Shown here: positions 33,971-42,125 of the stretch, piece after piece
How the letters are laid out: the number at the start of each line of letters is the position of its first letter
Position numbering within the stretch: position 1 is the stretch's first letter
NCBI GenBank assembly: GCA_036260805.1
Contig: DATALZ010000015.1
Coordinates: forward strand, 1 to 64,000
Reading direction: 5' to 3'
Origin: Thermocaproicibacter sp036260805
GTDB lineage: Bacteria; Bacillota; Clostridia; Oscillospirales; Acutalibacteraceae
DNA length: 64,000 nt
Notes under the pieces: model-generated
The model's database searches: none
The model's input: the letters and a program-made list of their open reading frames with translations, nothing else
What the model was told of the DNA's origin: nothing
Program-made: the position numbers and the translations under genes

Positions 33971-34186
33971 GATGAATTCACTCCTAACAAAATCAAACCC
34001 GCATGTAAATAAACATGAAAACAAAACTGATAACAATCAAATCATTACAGACATTATAGCACATCTGGACATGCCGTCAAGAAACGTAATGAAACTTTGG
34101 ATTGATAGCCTAACCGACCGTCACTATCAGCCCGTTCTTTGTGCAAAATGATATTATTGTTGAAAACTTTTGGTTCCTCTGCCCTA

Positions 34187-34957
34187 TTATATGGTATTAT
34201 TCCTGTCAAGTTTCTGCGGGGATGATTCTTTCCATGCCAATTCTTTCAGATAGTTTTTATCTTCTTTTGTGAGGTCTGCCGAAGAGAGCAGTTCAGGGCG
34301 TTTTTGAAGTGTTCGCAAAAGCGATTGTTCCCTGCGCCATTTTCTCACATTTTCGTGATGTCCTGTCAGCAGAACCGGGGGAACCTCACGGCCGCGCCAG
34401 TTTGCCGGGCGAGTATACTGCGGGTACTCCAGCAGGGAGTTATAATGGCTTTCCAGTTGAAAACACTCTTCGTCGGAAAGCACGCCGGGTATCATACGGC
34501 ACACCGCGTCCGCTACAATCAGCGCCGGAAGCTCACCGCCGGTCACAACATAATCTCCGGCCGAGATTTCTTCGTCCACATATGCGTCGAGTACGCGCTC
34601 GTCAACGCCTTCATAATGTCCGCAGAGGATTACAAGACCATCCAGCTGAGAAAGTTCTTTTACACGCTGCTGTGTAAGCGTTTTGCCCTGCGGAGACATA
34701 TAAACCATGTGGGGCTTATACCCAAGGTGACGAATCAGGTCATCCATGCAAAGGGCAATCGGTTCCGCCATCAAAAGCATCCCCATTCCCCCACCGAATG
34801 GGGAATCATCCACCCTTTGGTGCTTATCGTAAGCATAATTCCGAATCTGGTGGCAGCAGACCTGTACGGAGCCCTTTCTCCGTGCACGGCCAATGATGCT
34901 CTCTGCCATAACGGTTTCACACATTTCCGGAAAAAGAGTAAGCAAATCAATCCTCAT
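34187..34957 (-). CDS. trmD: tRNA (guanine-37-N1)-methyltransferase TrmD
   Basis: 256-residue SPOUT methyltransferase that makes m1G37 and prevents frameshifting. The trefoil-knot SAM site is CGHYEGVDERV followed by EISAGDYVVTGGELPALIVADAV; the N-terminal DLLTLFPEMCE is typical. A TTG at 34963 is also possible; the ATG at 34957 has AAGGGG 10 nt upstream. Overlaps rimM, so it is coupled. rplS, often next in this operon, is not in the window. Confidence 0.95.
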   Translation of the reverse strand: MRIDLLTLFPEMCETVMAESIIGRARRKGSVQVCCHQIRNYAYDKHQRVDDSPFGGGMGMLLMAEPIALCMDDLIRHLGYKPHMVYMSPQGKTLTQQRVKELSQLDGLVILCGHYEGVDERVLDAYVDEEISAGDYVVTGGELPALIVADAVCRMIPGVLSDEECFQLESHYNSLLEYPQYTRPANWRGREVPPVLLTGHHENVRKWRREQSLLRTLQKRPELLSSADLTKEDKNYLKELAWKESSPQKLDRNNTI

Positions 34958-35462
34958 CTTCAAAAGTCCCCTTGATCGGCCGAATCAGCATTTTTTCCTT
35001 TTCCAGGTCAATCTCCAGAATTACGGAAGGAATCGCCGGAATCAGATAGTTTTTCTTTCCAAGCGACGTTATCTGGTAGACGTCGTTTGCACCCGTGCGC
35101 ATGATTTCGGTCAGATTACCATAAAAGACAAAAGTATCCGCATCATAAACACCCAACCCGATGAGGTCATCCATAAAATAATGTCCTTCCGGGACATGGG
35201 CGTCTTCGCGGTTCAAGTAGAGAATCTTCCCGCGATATGTGTCGGCCTTTTCGACGGTATCCACACCTTCCAGAGTTGCCAGAAGCTGATTTTTGTGAAT
35301 GCGGGACGAGCATACCTTAACAGGGACATTCCCATGATCAAAGTATAGAGTATGGAACTTTTTTAAAAACTCGGCGGAATCGCACCACGGGTCGATGCGG
35401 AGCTCTCCTCTCACGCCGTGGGTACCAACGATTTTCCCCGCCTCGAGGAATTTTTTCAGCAT
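34947..35462 (-). CDS. rimM: Ribosome maturation factor RimM
   Basis: 171 residues. N-terminal beta barrel (AGKIVGTHGVRGELRID) and C-terminal PRC barrel (HYFMDDLIGLGVYD, NYLIPAIPSVILEID), which binds ribosomal protein S19 during 30S assembly. Translationally coupled to trmD. In many Firmicutes it directly follows rpsP-khpA; here folT and an RNA gene lie between. Confidence 0.94.
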   Translation of the reverse strand: MLKKFLEAGKIVGTHGVRGELRIDPWCDSAEFLKKFHTLYFDHGNVPVKVCSSRIHKNQLLATLEGVDTVEKADTYRGKILYLNREDAHVPEGHYFMDDLIGLGVYDADTFVFYGNLTEIMRTGANDVYQITSLGKKNYLIPAIPSVILEIDLEKEKMLIRPIKGTFEDED

Positions 35463-35548
35463 GTTTCTTCCCCCACTTAGATTGACGTCTATTTTGCCGT
35501 GGATTTAGCAATATAAATCCAAACCCGGCCATTGTTGACTAAACAAAT

Positions 35549-35582
35549 AGAAAAGCCGCAGGCGGTGAAATGCCCGCGGCCG
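35549..35582 (-). terminator. Terminator of folT
   Basis: On the minus strand GCCGCGGGC / GCCTGCGGC form a stem with one mismatch, then TTTT, directly after folT. Confidence 0.8.
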
Positions 35583-35586
35583 TTTT

Positions 35587-36144
35587 TCAATTATTTCTTT
35601 GAAGCATCTGCACCACATGCCCCTTTTCCAATATCTTCAGAAGCGCCAGGAGCATAACGGTTTCAATCGGGAGCATAATCAGGTTTGCAGTAATTCTGGT
35701 GGCAACAACCACCAAAAACCCTTTTCCGTACATCATCGAAAGCCAGAGCGGATTGAGCACAAAACCAATAAGAACTGTCAGCAGTACTTTAGCCGAAAAA
35801 ACTCGCGCCAGCTTTACCGGTTTGCGGTAAAGCACCAGTCCGTAAATAAATCCGGAAAGGAACGCATTCAGCGTAAATCCTGGAAAATACGGGCCGGTGG
35901 GCTGAATGAAATACGAGATCAAATCACCGGCGGCTCCAACGACACCACCTGCAATCGGGCCAAAAAGCATGCCCGCGGCAGCAATCGCCAGATACGAGAA
36001 ACTGATTCGCAAAATACTGGAAATGTTCAGCCTGAAAAAGACAAGAACCACATTCAGGGCTAGGAGCATTCCGCAGGCGGCAATCGTACGGATATTACCA
36101 AAATCCTGCGCAGACAGACGGATGGAGTTGAAAATTTTTTTCAA
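35587..36144 (-). CDS. folT: Folate ECF transporter S component FolT
   Basis: 185 residues, six hydrophobic segments, the size and style of ECF S components. GMLFGPIAGGVVGAAGDLIS and YFPGFTLNAFLSGFIYG match the folate-specific family, and the THF riboswitch in its leader independently supports folate. It needs the shared EcfA/A'/T module, not encoded in the window. The start is a TTG (36144) with AAAGGGG 8 nt upstream. A possible hairpin (GAAAG/CTTTC) covers part of that site, so translation may be the controlled step. Confidence 0.88.
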   Translation of the reverse strand: MKKIFNSIRLSAQDFGNIRTIAACGMLLALNVVLVFFRLNISSILRISFSYLAIAAAGMLFGPIAGGVVGAAGDLISYFIQPTGPYFPGFTLNAFLSGFIYGLVLYRKPVKLARVFSAKVLLTVLIGFVLNPLWLSMMYGKGFLVVVATRITANLIMLPIETVMLLALLKILEKGHVVQMLQRNN

Positions 36145-36197
36145 AGGAAAGACCCCTTTCTGCAGCAGCGCTGCACAAGAGGCCGAACCCCTAATAT

Positions 36198-36322
36198 GCA
36201 GCAGCGGGATGCGGTTCCTGCACCGTAAGTTTATACTTTTCGTCCGCCCGACAACTCCCCGTCCGGGCAGCACTCAATACCAACTTTGCATTGGTATAAC
36301 GCGCAGGAACCTACTCTGCATC
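36198..36322 (-). promoter_or_regulatory. Tetrahydrofolate (THF) riboswitch
   Basis: Minus-strand reading gives, in order, the conserved THF-aptamer blocks AGTAG (36311-36315), GCGTTA (36297-36302), AGTG (36271-36274), GGGG-AGTTGTC (36250-36260), ACGAA (36239-36243), ACGGT (36222-36226) and GCATCC (36207-36212). A perfect 9-bp helix GGTTCCTGC / GCAGGAACC joins the halves. Compared with the compact Streptococcus mutans folT aptamer, an extra hairpin (ACCAA/TTGGT, ~36278-36297) is inserted between GCGTTA and AGTG. Downstream, GCAGC/GCTGC segments could form alternative pairings near the ribosome site of folT. Confidence 0.9.
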
Positions 36323-36337
36323 TTTATTATGTACTGT

Positions 36338-36366
36338 ATTATATCAAAATCACCGGAAGTTTGCAA
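36338..36366 (-). promoter_or_regulatory. Promoter of the THF riboswitch-folT unit
   Basis: On the minus strand TTGCAA (36361-36366), 17-bp spacer, TATAAT (36338-36343), ending 16 nt before the aptamer. Confidence 0.8.
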
Positions 36367-36390
36367 GCACAGCGGAATTTCATTAAAAAA

Positions 36391-36555
36391 CGAAAAAGGC
36401 ATCCGCTTTAACACGAATGCCCATAATATTTTGTCCCGCGTTACGCCCGGGTTATCGACTGCTATGCCTGCTTTTGTCTGGTCTATGAAACAGTACAGAA
36501 ACGACCTTAACACCGAACTTAATGCCTTCGGCTTGGCACGAAAAGATTGGCACTA
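36391..36555 (-). ncRNA. Candidate small non-coding RNA, class unknown
   Basis: A stretch of ~165 nt bounded by its own strong promoter (36562-36590) and an intrinsic terminator-like hairpin (GGCAT/ATGCC then TTTTT, 36391-36421). It has no ribosome site with a plausible ORF. Within it, CCGAA/TTCGG (36513-36531) and a G+C hairpin CCC-GCG/CGC-GGG with a 2-nt bulge (36435-36451) can form. The 5' AGTGCC could pair with GGCATT near the 3' end, which would close the molecule as an alternative to the terminator. I could not match it to 6S, SRP, tmRNA or a known riboswitch class. It is separated from khpA upstream by a terminator and from folT downstream by a second promoter. Confidence 0.55.
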
Positions 36556-36561
36556 CATTTT

Positions 36562-36590
36562 AGAATAGCATAATTTAATTTATATGTCAA
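36562..36590 (-). promoter_or_regulatory. Promoter of the candidate RNA
   Basis: On the minus strand perfect TTGACA (36585-36590), 17-bp spacer, TATTCT (36562-36567). No coding sequence follows for more than 400 nt. Confidence 0.7.
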
Positions 36591-36632
36591 GGCTTTTCTT
36601 GCTTATTGGACAGTTTCCAACCAAAAGATTAA

Positions 36633-36663
36633 AGAAAAAGCTGCAGTAGCAAAATACTGCAGC
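36633..36663 (-). terminator. Terminator of the ylxM-ffh-rpsP-khpA operon
   Basis: On the minus strand GCTGCAGTA TTTTGC TACTGCAGC, 9-bp perfect stem, then TTTTTC. Confidence 0.88.
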
Positions 36664-36674
36664 AGTGCAGGATA

Positions 36675-36908
36675 TCAGTCAATCTCAACGGAAACCCTGC
36701 TGTTATTTCTGGTTGCGGCTGAACGCATTACAATGCGGATAGCCTTGGCAATGCGTCCCTGTTTGCCGATAACCCGGCCCATATCGTTTTCCGCCACATG
36801 TAGGTGATAAACAACGGTTCCATCATCGGCAGGGTCATCAACATCCACGCGAACCGCGGACGGATCTTCAACCAGCCCCTGTGCTATGGCAATAAGCAAA
36901 TCTTTCAT
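36675..36908 (-). CDS. khpA: RNA-binding KH domain protein KhpA
   Basis: 77 residues: a single KH domain with the GxxG loop in RVIGKQGRIAKAIRIVM. In Firmicutes KhpA pairs with KhpB/Jag and affects envelope and sRNA functions. It follows rpsP by 18 nt, the conserved order. Confidence 0.92.
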   Translation of the reverse strand: MKDLLIAIAQGLVEDPSAVRVDVDDPADDGTVVYHLHVAENDMGRVIGKQGRIAKAIRIVMRSAATRNNSRVSVEID

Positions 36909-36926
36909 TGCATTGCATCCTCCGAA

Positions 36927-37169
36927 TTACAGAACGCCGTGCTTTTTGAACAGAACCTTAACGGTATCTGTCGGCTGCGCGCCGTTAGCAATCCATTCCT
37001 TCGCCTTGTCAGCGTCCACCTTTACGACGGACGGCTCTTCCAAAGGATTGTAATATCCGATTTCTTCAATGAAGCGGCCGTCACGAGGAAAACGTGAATC
37101 GGCAACAACAATGCGGTAAAAAGGAGCCTTTTTGGCACCTACCCTACGCAATCTGATTTTAACTGCCAT
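36927..37169 (-). CDS. rpsP: 30S ribosomal protein S16
   Basis: 80 residues with the S16 N-terminus MAVKIRLRRVGAKKAPFYRI and the VVADSRFPRDGRFIEEIG core. The ATG at 37169 has GGAGGTG 6 nt upstream; the in-frame extension to 37211 is not needed. Confidence 0.97.
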   Translation of the reverse strand: MAVKIRLRRVGAKKAPFYRIVVADSRFPRDGRFIEEIGYYNPLEEPSVVKVDADKAKEWIANGAQPTDTVKVLFKKHGVL

Positions 37170-37228
37170 TGATTTCACCTCCACAATATATCTGTCTATC
37201 TTCACCGGCAAAAGCCGGATGAATTCAC

Positions 37229-38557
37229 TTAAAATGGCATTCCCATGCCGGAAAGGCGCTTGCGGATTCCTTTTTTCTTAAACTGCTTCATAACCTTCTG
37301 CATCTGTTCGTAGCCCTTCAGCAGACGGTTGATATCTTCGACCTTCATTCCGCTTCCGGCTGCAATTCTGCGTTTCCGCGACGGATTGATCAGATCGGGT
37401 TTTGCCCGCTCTTCCGGCGTCATGGAAAGGATAATCGCCTCGGTGCGGTCCATCTGGCGGTCATCGATATCAACGTCTTTCAGCTGCTGAGCCATGCCAG
37501 GCATTTTAGAAAGAACATTCTTCATCGGACCCATCTTTTTCATCTGGCGCATCTGATCGAGGATATCGTTCAGGTCAAGGCCGCTGTGAAGCATCTTCTT
37601 TGCGGCTTCTTCTGCGGTTTTCTTATCGATGTTTTTCTGCGCGTCTTCAATCAGCGTTAAAACGTCGCCCATGCCGAGGATTCGTGATGCCATACGATCC
37701 GGATGGAAAACTTCCAGGTCGGCAAGCTTTTCACCCATGCCGGCGTACTTAATCGGCTTACCGGTTACTGCGCGAACCGAAAGTGCCGCGCCGCCTCTGG
37801 CATCGCCGTCCAGCTTCGTCAGGATCACGCCGGTAATATCCAGCAGGTCGTCGAACGACTTTGCAACGTTTACGGCTTCCTGACCGGTCATGGCGTCGAC
37901 AACAAGGAGAATGTCGGTCGGTTTAACAGCTTCTTTAATCTCTTTGAGCTCGTCCATCAGCGCTTCATCAATCTGAAGGCGCCCGGCGGTATCAATTAAA
38001 ACAAAGTCATTGCCGTAATCCCTCGCATGAGATATGGCAGATTTGCAGATTTTAACCGGATTCTCGGTTCCCATTTCAAAGACGGGCACGCCGGCCTTTT
38101 CGCCGATCACCTGTAATTGCTGAATTGCAGCCGGGCGGTAAATATCGCACGCGGCCAGAAGCGGCCTGTGCCCCTGATTTTTCAGCATCAGTGCAAGCTT
38201 GCCGGCATGCGTGGTTTTACCGGAACCCTGAAGCCCGCAGAGCAGAACTACGGCCGGCGGTGCGGACGGACTGTTCAGTCTGGCTTCTCCGCCGCCCATC
38301 AGAGCCGTTAATTCCTCGTTGACGATTTTGATGACCATCTGCGCAGGAGTCAGGCTTTCCATAACCTCTGTGCCGACGGCACGCTCGCCGACTTTAGCAG
38401 TAAAATCCTTCGCCACCTTGTAGTTGACGTCGGCTTCCAGTAAAGCAAGGCGAACCTCGCGCATAACTTCTTTTACATCGGATTCGCTTAACTTTCCTTT
38501 TGATTTCAGCCGTTTGAATACGGCAGAAAGCTTTTCCGAAAGGCTTTCAAACGCCAA
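37229..38557 (-). CDS. ffh: Signal recognition particle protein Ffh
   Basis: 442-residue SRP GTPase. N domain helices, then the G domain with LCGLQGSGKTTHAGKLA (P-loop), DTAGRLQIDE, and TKLDGDARGGAAL; the methionine-rich M domain (MRQMKKMGPMKNVLSKMPGM) binds SRP RNA and signal peptides. Start is TTG with GGAGGA 6 nt upstream. Full length. The SRP RNA gene was not found in the window. Confidence 0.97.
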   Translation of the reverse strand: MAFESLSEKLSAVFKRLKSKGKLSESDVKEVMREVRLALLEADVNYKVAKDFTAKVGERAVGTEVMESLTPAQMVIKIVNEELTALMGGGEARLNSPSAPPAVVLLCGLQGSGKTTHAGKLALMLKNQGHRPLLAACDIYRPAAIQQLQVIGEKAGVPVFEMGTENPVKICKSAISHARDYGNDFVLIDTAGRLQIDEALMDELKEIKEAVKPTDILLVVDAMTGQEAVNVAKSFDDLLDITGVILTKLDGDARGGAALSVRAVTGKPIKYAGMGEKLADLEVFHPDRMASRILGMGDVLTLIEDAQKNIDKKTAEEAAKKMLHSGLDLNDILDQMRQMKKMGPMKNVLSKMPGMAQQLKDVDIDDRQMDRTEAIILSMTPEERAKPDLINPSRKRRIAAGSGMKVEDINRLLKGYEQMQKVMKQFKKKGIRKRLSGMGMPF

Positions 38558-38569
38558 GGCGGTTCCTCC

Positions 38570-38935
38570 TTACTGTTCGCGCAGCTTCTGCGCAGCATCG
38601 AGGATGCTTTTCGCACTCTCGTCTATTTCACGTGCACAGCCGCAGCGGCTGTTATATTCTTTGATTCGGTCGGCTGCTTCGCAGATTTTCTCAAGCCCAA
38701 TGCGCATTTCGCGAAAACGCCGCGCAAAACCCAGGCTGTTTTCCATCTCAAGAAGCTGTGATTCTGCCCGCTTAATAGCATCGCGCACGCCCTGCCGGGT
38801 AATGCCCTCGTTTTCCGCTATTTCGGAAAGGGACAGGTCGTCATTGTAATAGAACTCAATAACCTCGCGCTGCTTTTCGGTAAGCATATTCCCGTAAAAA
38901 TCCAGCAAAAAAGAAATTTGCATGTCTTTTGCCAT
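38570..38935 (-). CDS. ylxM: YlxM-type helix-turn-helix protein
   Basis: 121 residues. A sigma-70 region 4-like helix-turn-helix (LTEKQREVIEFYYNDDLSLS, EIAENEGITRQGVRDAIKRAE) followed by a helical tail. The YlxM/p13 family is always linked to ffh and thought to modulate SRP function or expression. The ATG at 38935 follows GGCGGGTG by 7 nt. First gene of the operon. Confidence 0.92.
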   Translation of the reverse strand: MAKDMQISFLLDFYGNMLTEKQREVIEFYYNDDLSLSEIAENEGITRQGVRDAIKRAESQLLEMENSLGFARRFREMRIGLEKICEAADRIKEYNSRCGCAREIDESAKSILDAAQKLREQ

Positions 38936-39024
38936 CGGAAGCACCCGCCTTATGTAAAGCTATTCTTCTTTACACACATGAGATTATACTATAAAGCTGC
39001 TCATGTGTCAAGTAGTTTTTCTTG

Positions 39025-39687
39025 TCACCCGATTTTGATTTCTGCCTGAGAGCCGATTTTCAGACGTCCGTTCTCCATTTTGAAATCGCCGACCTTCAAA
39101 GAAGCCGTTATTCCTGAAACGGAAGCCTCAATTGCAGGGCTTTCGCAGGAAATGGTATTGTCACTGGCCGAAAAGCCTTCCGGAAGGTGGCTCCTGACTT
39201 TTTCCAATACCCAGCCGGCAGGTACCGGCAACCGGCCCACCTGAGCGGAATTCACCTGAAAAAGGAGCTTATTGTTCGTACTGTCCAAAGACGGGGTCAC
39301 ATTCAGCACTACGCCCAGATGTTTTCCCTGATAGGAAACGGGCAGATACAGGTCTGCGCTGCTGCCCGAAGCATTTGAGACAGCGACGGCCTGAATTTTC
39401 ATGCTGCCGTCTTTTTTGCTCACATTGCTTTTCTGGAACAGATAAGAAAGATAACCGTTGACTTCATCCACGGAGAAGCTGCTTTCCTGCCGGGCAACTG
39501 CGGATTTTGCAACTGCCTTGGGCAATGCGTCCGACGCCTGAATGTTCTCAAGGCCTTTACCTGCGTTCGGATCATTGAGCACCATCCACGACAGAACGCC
39601 CACCGCGGCAATCAGCACCGCCAAGACAATAAGGATTACCGTGACAGCTTTGTGGTTCTGCTTATTTGCTGTGTATTTCATCTCCAA
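39025..39687 (-). CDS. YpmS-like membrane-anchored protein (DUF2140)
   Basis: 220 residues. Short basic N-terminus, one TM helix (AVTVILIVLAVLIAAVGVLSWMV), then an extracytoplasmic domain with FSVDEVNGYLSYLFQ, LYLPVSYQGKHLGVVLNV and NSAQVGRLPVPAGWVLEKV, the pattern of YpmS/DUF2140 proteins, which are often predicted lipid-binding or envelope factors of unknown role. Likely TTG start with GAGAGG 8 nt upstream. 36 nt after mutS2, so it is probably co-transcribed with it. Confidence 0.65.
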   Translation of the reverse strand: MEMKYTANKQNHKAVTVILIVLAVLIAAVGVLSWMVLNDPNAGKGLENIQASDALPKAVAKSAVARQESSFSVDEVNGYLSYLFQKSNVSKKDGSMKIQAVAVSNASGSSADLYLPVSYQGKHLGVVLNVTPSLDSTNNKLLFQVNSAQVGRLPVPAGWVLEKVRSHLPEGFSASDNTISCESPAIEASVSGITASLKVGDFKMENGRLKIGSQAEIKIG

Positions 39688-39723
39688 GTGGAATCCTCTC
39701 CATTCTGTTAATCATCGGGCCGG

Positions 39724-42090
39724 TTACTTCAGTTCTACAATCGTTACCCCGGATTCGCCCTCGCCGAATGTGCCAAGCCGGAAGCTCTTTACATATGGGC
39801 TTTTTTTCAGATACTGCTGGATTGCGCTGCGGAGAACTCCCGTGCCCTTACCGTGGATAATGGTAAACTGGCCGACGCCGGAAAGCATGGACGAAGACAG
39901 AAAACGGTCCACATTCATGATCGCTTCATCCGCCGTCTGGCCGCGCAGGTCGATTTCCATGGGCGCTGCCGCCTGAGTCCGGTTCACATTCTTGGTCACT
40001 GCTCGGAATGCCGCTCGCTGCGGTTTTTCCTTGACCAGCCGCAGATTGCTGATTGGTACGCGGGTCTGCACAATGCCGGCCTGCACCAGAACTTCCTGCG
40101 AATTTCCTTCCGGAAGGCGAAGCACAGTACCCTTTTTGTCGATATCGAAGATCAGCACCGTGTCGCCGACCTTCAGCGGACGAGGCAGGCGGTAACCGGC
40201 TTCGTCTTTTCTGCTGACCGGGTCCGCCGTATTTTCCAGAGAACGTATGCCGGAGTTGAGCTTTGCTTTTTGTTCCGCGGTAAGTACTTTATTCTTCTGT
40301 TTTTTGATCTCATCCATTTCGTTCAGGAGAGCGTCAATCTGGGCGCGTGTGCGGTCTACCAACTGAGACGCTTTTTCCCGCGCTTTTTCCATCTCGCGGT
40401 CGGCTTCCGTCTGAACACGGTTGAGGGCGTCTTCCGCTTCCCTGCGTGCTCGTTCGGACGCTTCCCTCGCCTGACGTGCCGCATCGCGTTCCGCCTCCAT
40501 CTGCTGGCGGCTGAGTTCAAGATTCTGAACCACATCCTCAAACCGCTTGTTTTCACCGGAGACAAGCTCCTTTGCGCGTTCCACGACATCTTCCGCCATG
40601 CCGAGGCGAAGAGAAATTGCAAATGCGTTAGAGCGGCCCGGCATGCCGATTAAGAGCCGATAAGTCGGCCGCAGGGTCGCAACGTCGAATTCGCAGCAGG
40701 CGTTTTCCACGCCCGCCGTCTGCAGCGCGTATGCCTTGAGTTCAGCGTAATGCGTGGTCGCAGCAATTTTCGCCCCTTTGCGGCGCAGAGCTTCCAGAAT
40801 GGATTCCGCAAGAGCCGCACCCTCAACCGGGTCGGTTCCTGCACCGAGTTCATCCAGAAGAATGAGGCTGTTCGCATCGGCGCGTCCCATTATTTCTATT
40901 ATATTCTTCATATGTGCAGAAAAGGTCGAAAGTGACTGCTCAATGCTCTGCTCGTCACCGATATCAGCAAGCACCTGATGAAAAGTCGAAAGTTCGCTCT
41001 CTTCTGCGGCGGGGATCATCAGGCCGCACATGGCCATTAAGGTGAGCAGGCCGATAGTTTTCAGAGAAACAGTTTTGCCGCCGGTATTCGGCCCTGTTAC
41101 GACCAGCGTGTCGAACCGGGTACCGAGCTCAATGTCCGTAGGTACTACCTTTCCCTGGTCAATCAGCGGATGGCGCGCTTTGTGAAGCAGAATTCTTCCC
41201 TTATCGTTCAGCTTCGGCTTCGTGGCCTTCATTTTGTAGGCAAGCGACGCTTTGGCGAAAATAACGTTGAGATGCACCGCAATTTCGTAACCGCGGATGA
41301 TGGTATCGGCAAAACTGCCCGCCTCGGCGGAAAGCTCCGCGAGGATACGCTCCATCTCCTTTTTTTCTTCGGAAAGCAGGACTTTCACCTGATTGTTGGC
41401 TTCCACCGCGCCCATCGGCTCCACAAAAATTGTGGAACCGCTTGCCGAAGTATCGTGAACAAGACCTGGAATCTCATTTTTGCACTCTGATTTGACCGGT
41501 ACGACGAACCGCCCTTCGCGGATGGTGACGATGGGTTCCTGCAGATATTTCTGGTAGGTCTGGGAACGCACCATACGGTCCAGAGCCTCGCGCGCCCGGG
41601 TGGATGCCTGACGGATCTTTCTGCGGATATTCGAAAGTGCAGGCGAAGCGTTGTCTGCCATTTCCTCTTCGGACAAAATTGCGTTTGCAATGCGGTTCTC
41701 CAGATATTGATTCGGCATGAGCATTTCGAACCGGTCGCCGAGGCTGGTTTTTACACTCTCGCTCTTATTGTGCCATTCGGAGATTCCGCGCAGGGTGCGG
41801 AGCACCACTGCGACTTTGAGCAATTCCGCCATGGTAAGCATACCGCCTGCCTGTGCGCGCCTTAACGAATTGGTTATGTTGGCAAGCCCGCCGAACGATG
41901 GTGAACCGAAACGCGCCATGAGAACAAAAGCATCGTCGGTTTCCTGCAGAAGGCGCTCCGCGTCCTGCGGGGACGGTGCCAGTGCCAGCGCTTCCTGAGC
42001 GGCATCGTCACAGGACGTCTGCTCCGCAACCAGTTTTAATATTTTATTGAGTTCCAACGCTCTCGCGTGTTTTTGCATGTCTTCCTGCAT
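39724..42090 (-). CDS. mutS2: Endonuclease MutS2
   Basis: 788 residues. The MutS-type ATPase has Walker A VVTGPNTGGKTVSLKTIGL and Walker B SLILLDELGAGTDPVEGA, a long coiled coil follows (~510-600), and the C-terminal Smr nuclease domain starts at EIDLRGQTADEAIMNV and includes IIHGKGTGVLRSAI. MutS2 limits recombination and, in Bacillus, splits collided ribosomes (RqcU). It lacks the mismatch-recognition domain of MutS. ATG with AAAGGA 9 nt upstream. Confidence 0.95.
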   Translation of the reverse strand: MQEDMQKHARALELNKILKLVAEQTSCDDAAQEALALAPSPQDAERLLQETDDAFVLMARFGSPSFGGLANITNSLRRAQAGGMLTMAELLKVAVVLRTLRGISEWHNKSESVKTSLGDRFEMLMPNQYLENRIANAILSEEEMADNASPALSNIRRKIRQASTRAREALDRMVRSQTYQKYLQEPIVTIREGRFVVPVKSECKNEIPGLVHDTSASGSTIFVEPMGAVEANNQVKVLLSEEKKEMERILAELSAEAGSFADTIIRGYEIAVHLNVIFAKASLAYKMKATKPKLNDKGRILLHKARHPLIDQGKVVPTDIELGTRFDTLVVTGPNTGGKTVSLKTIGLLTLMAMCGLMIPAAEESELSTFHQVLADIGDEQSIEQSLSTFSAHMKNIIEIMGRADANSLILLDELGAGTDPVEGAALAESILEALRRKGAKIAATTHYAELKAYALQTAGVENACCEFDVATLRPTYRLLIGMPGRSNAFAISLRLGMAEDVVERAKELVSGENKRFEDVVQNLELSRQQMEAERDAARQAREASERARREAEDALNRVQTEADREMEKAREKASQLVDRTRAQIDALLNEMDEIKKQKNKVLTAEQKAKLNSGIRSLENTADPVSRKDEAGYRLPRPLKVGDTVLIFDIDKKGTVLRLPEGNSQEVLVQAGIVQTRVPISNLRLVKEKPQRAAFRAVTKNVNRTQAAAPMEIDLRGQTADEAIMNVDRFLSSSMLSGVGQFTIIHGKGTGVLRSAIQQYLKKSPYVKSFRLGTFGEGESGVTIVELK

Positions 42091-42125
42091 ATGTTGAAAT
42101 CCTTTCTCAAGGTTTACCGATTCTT

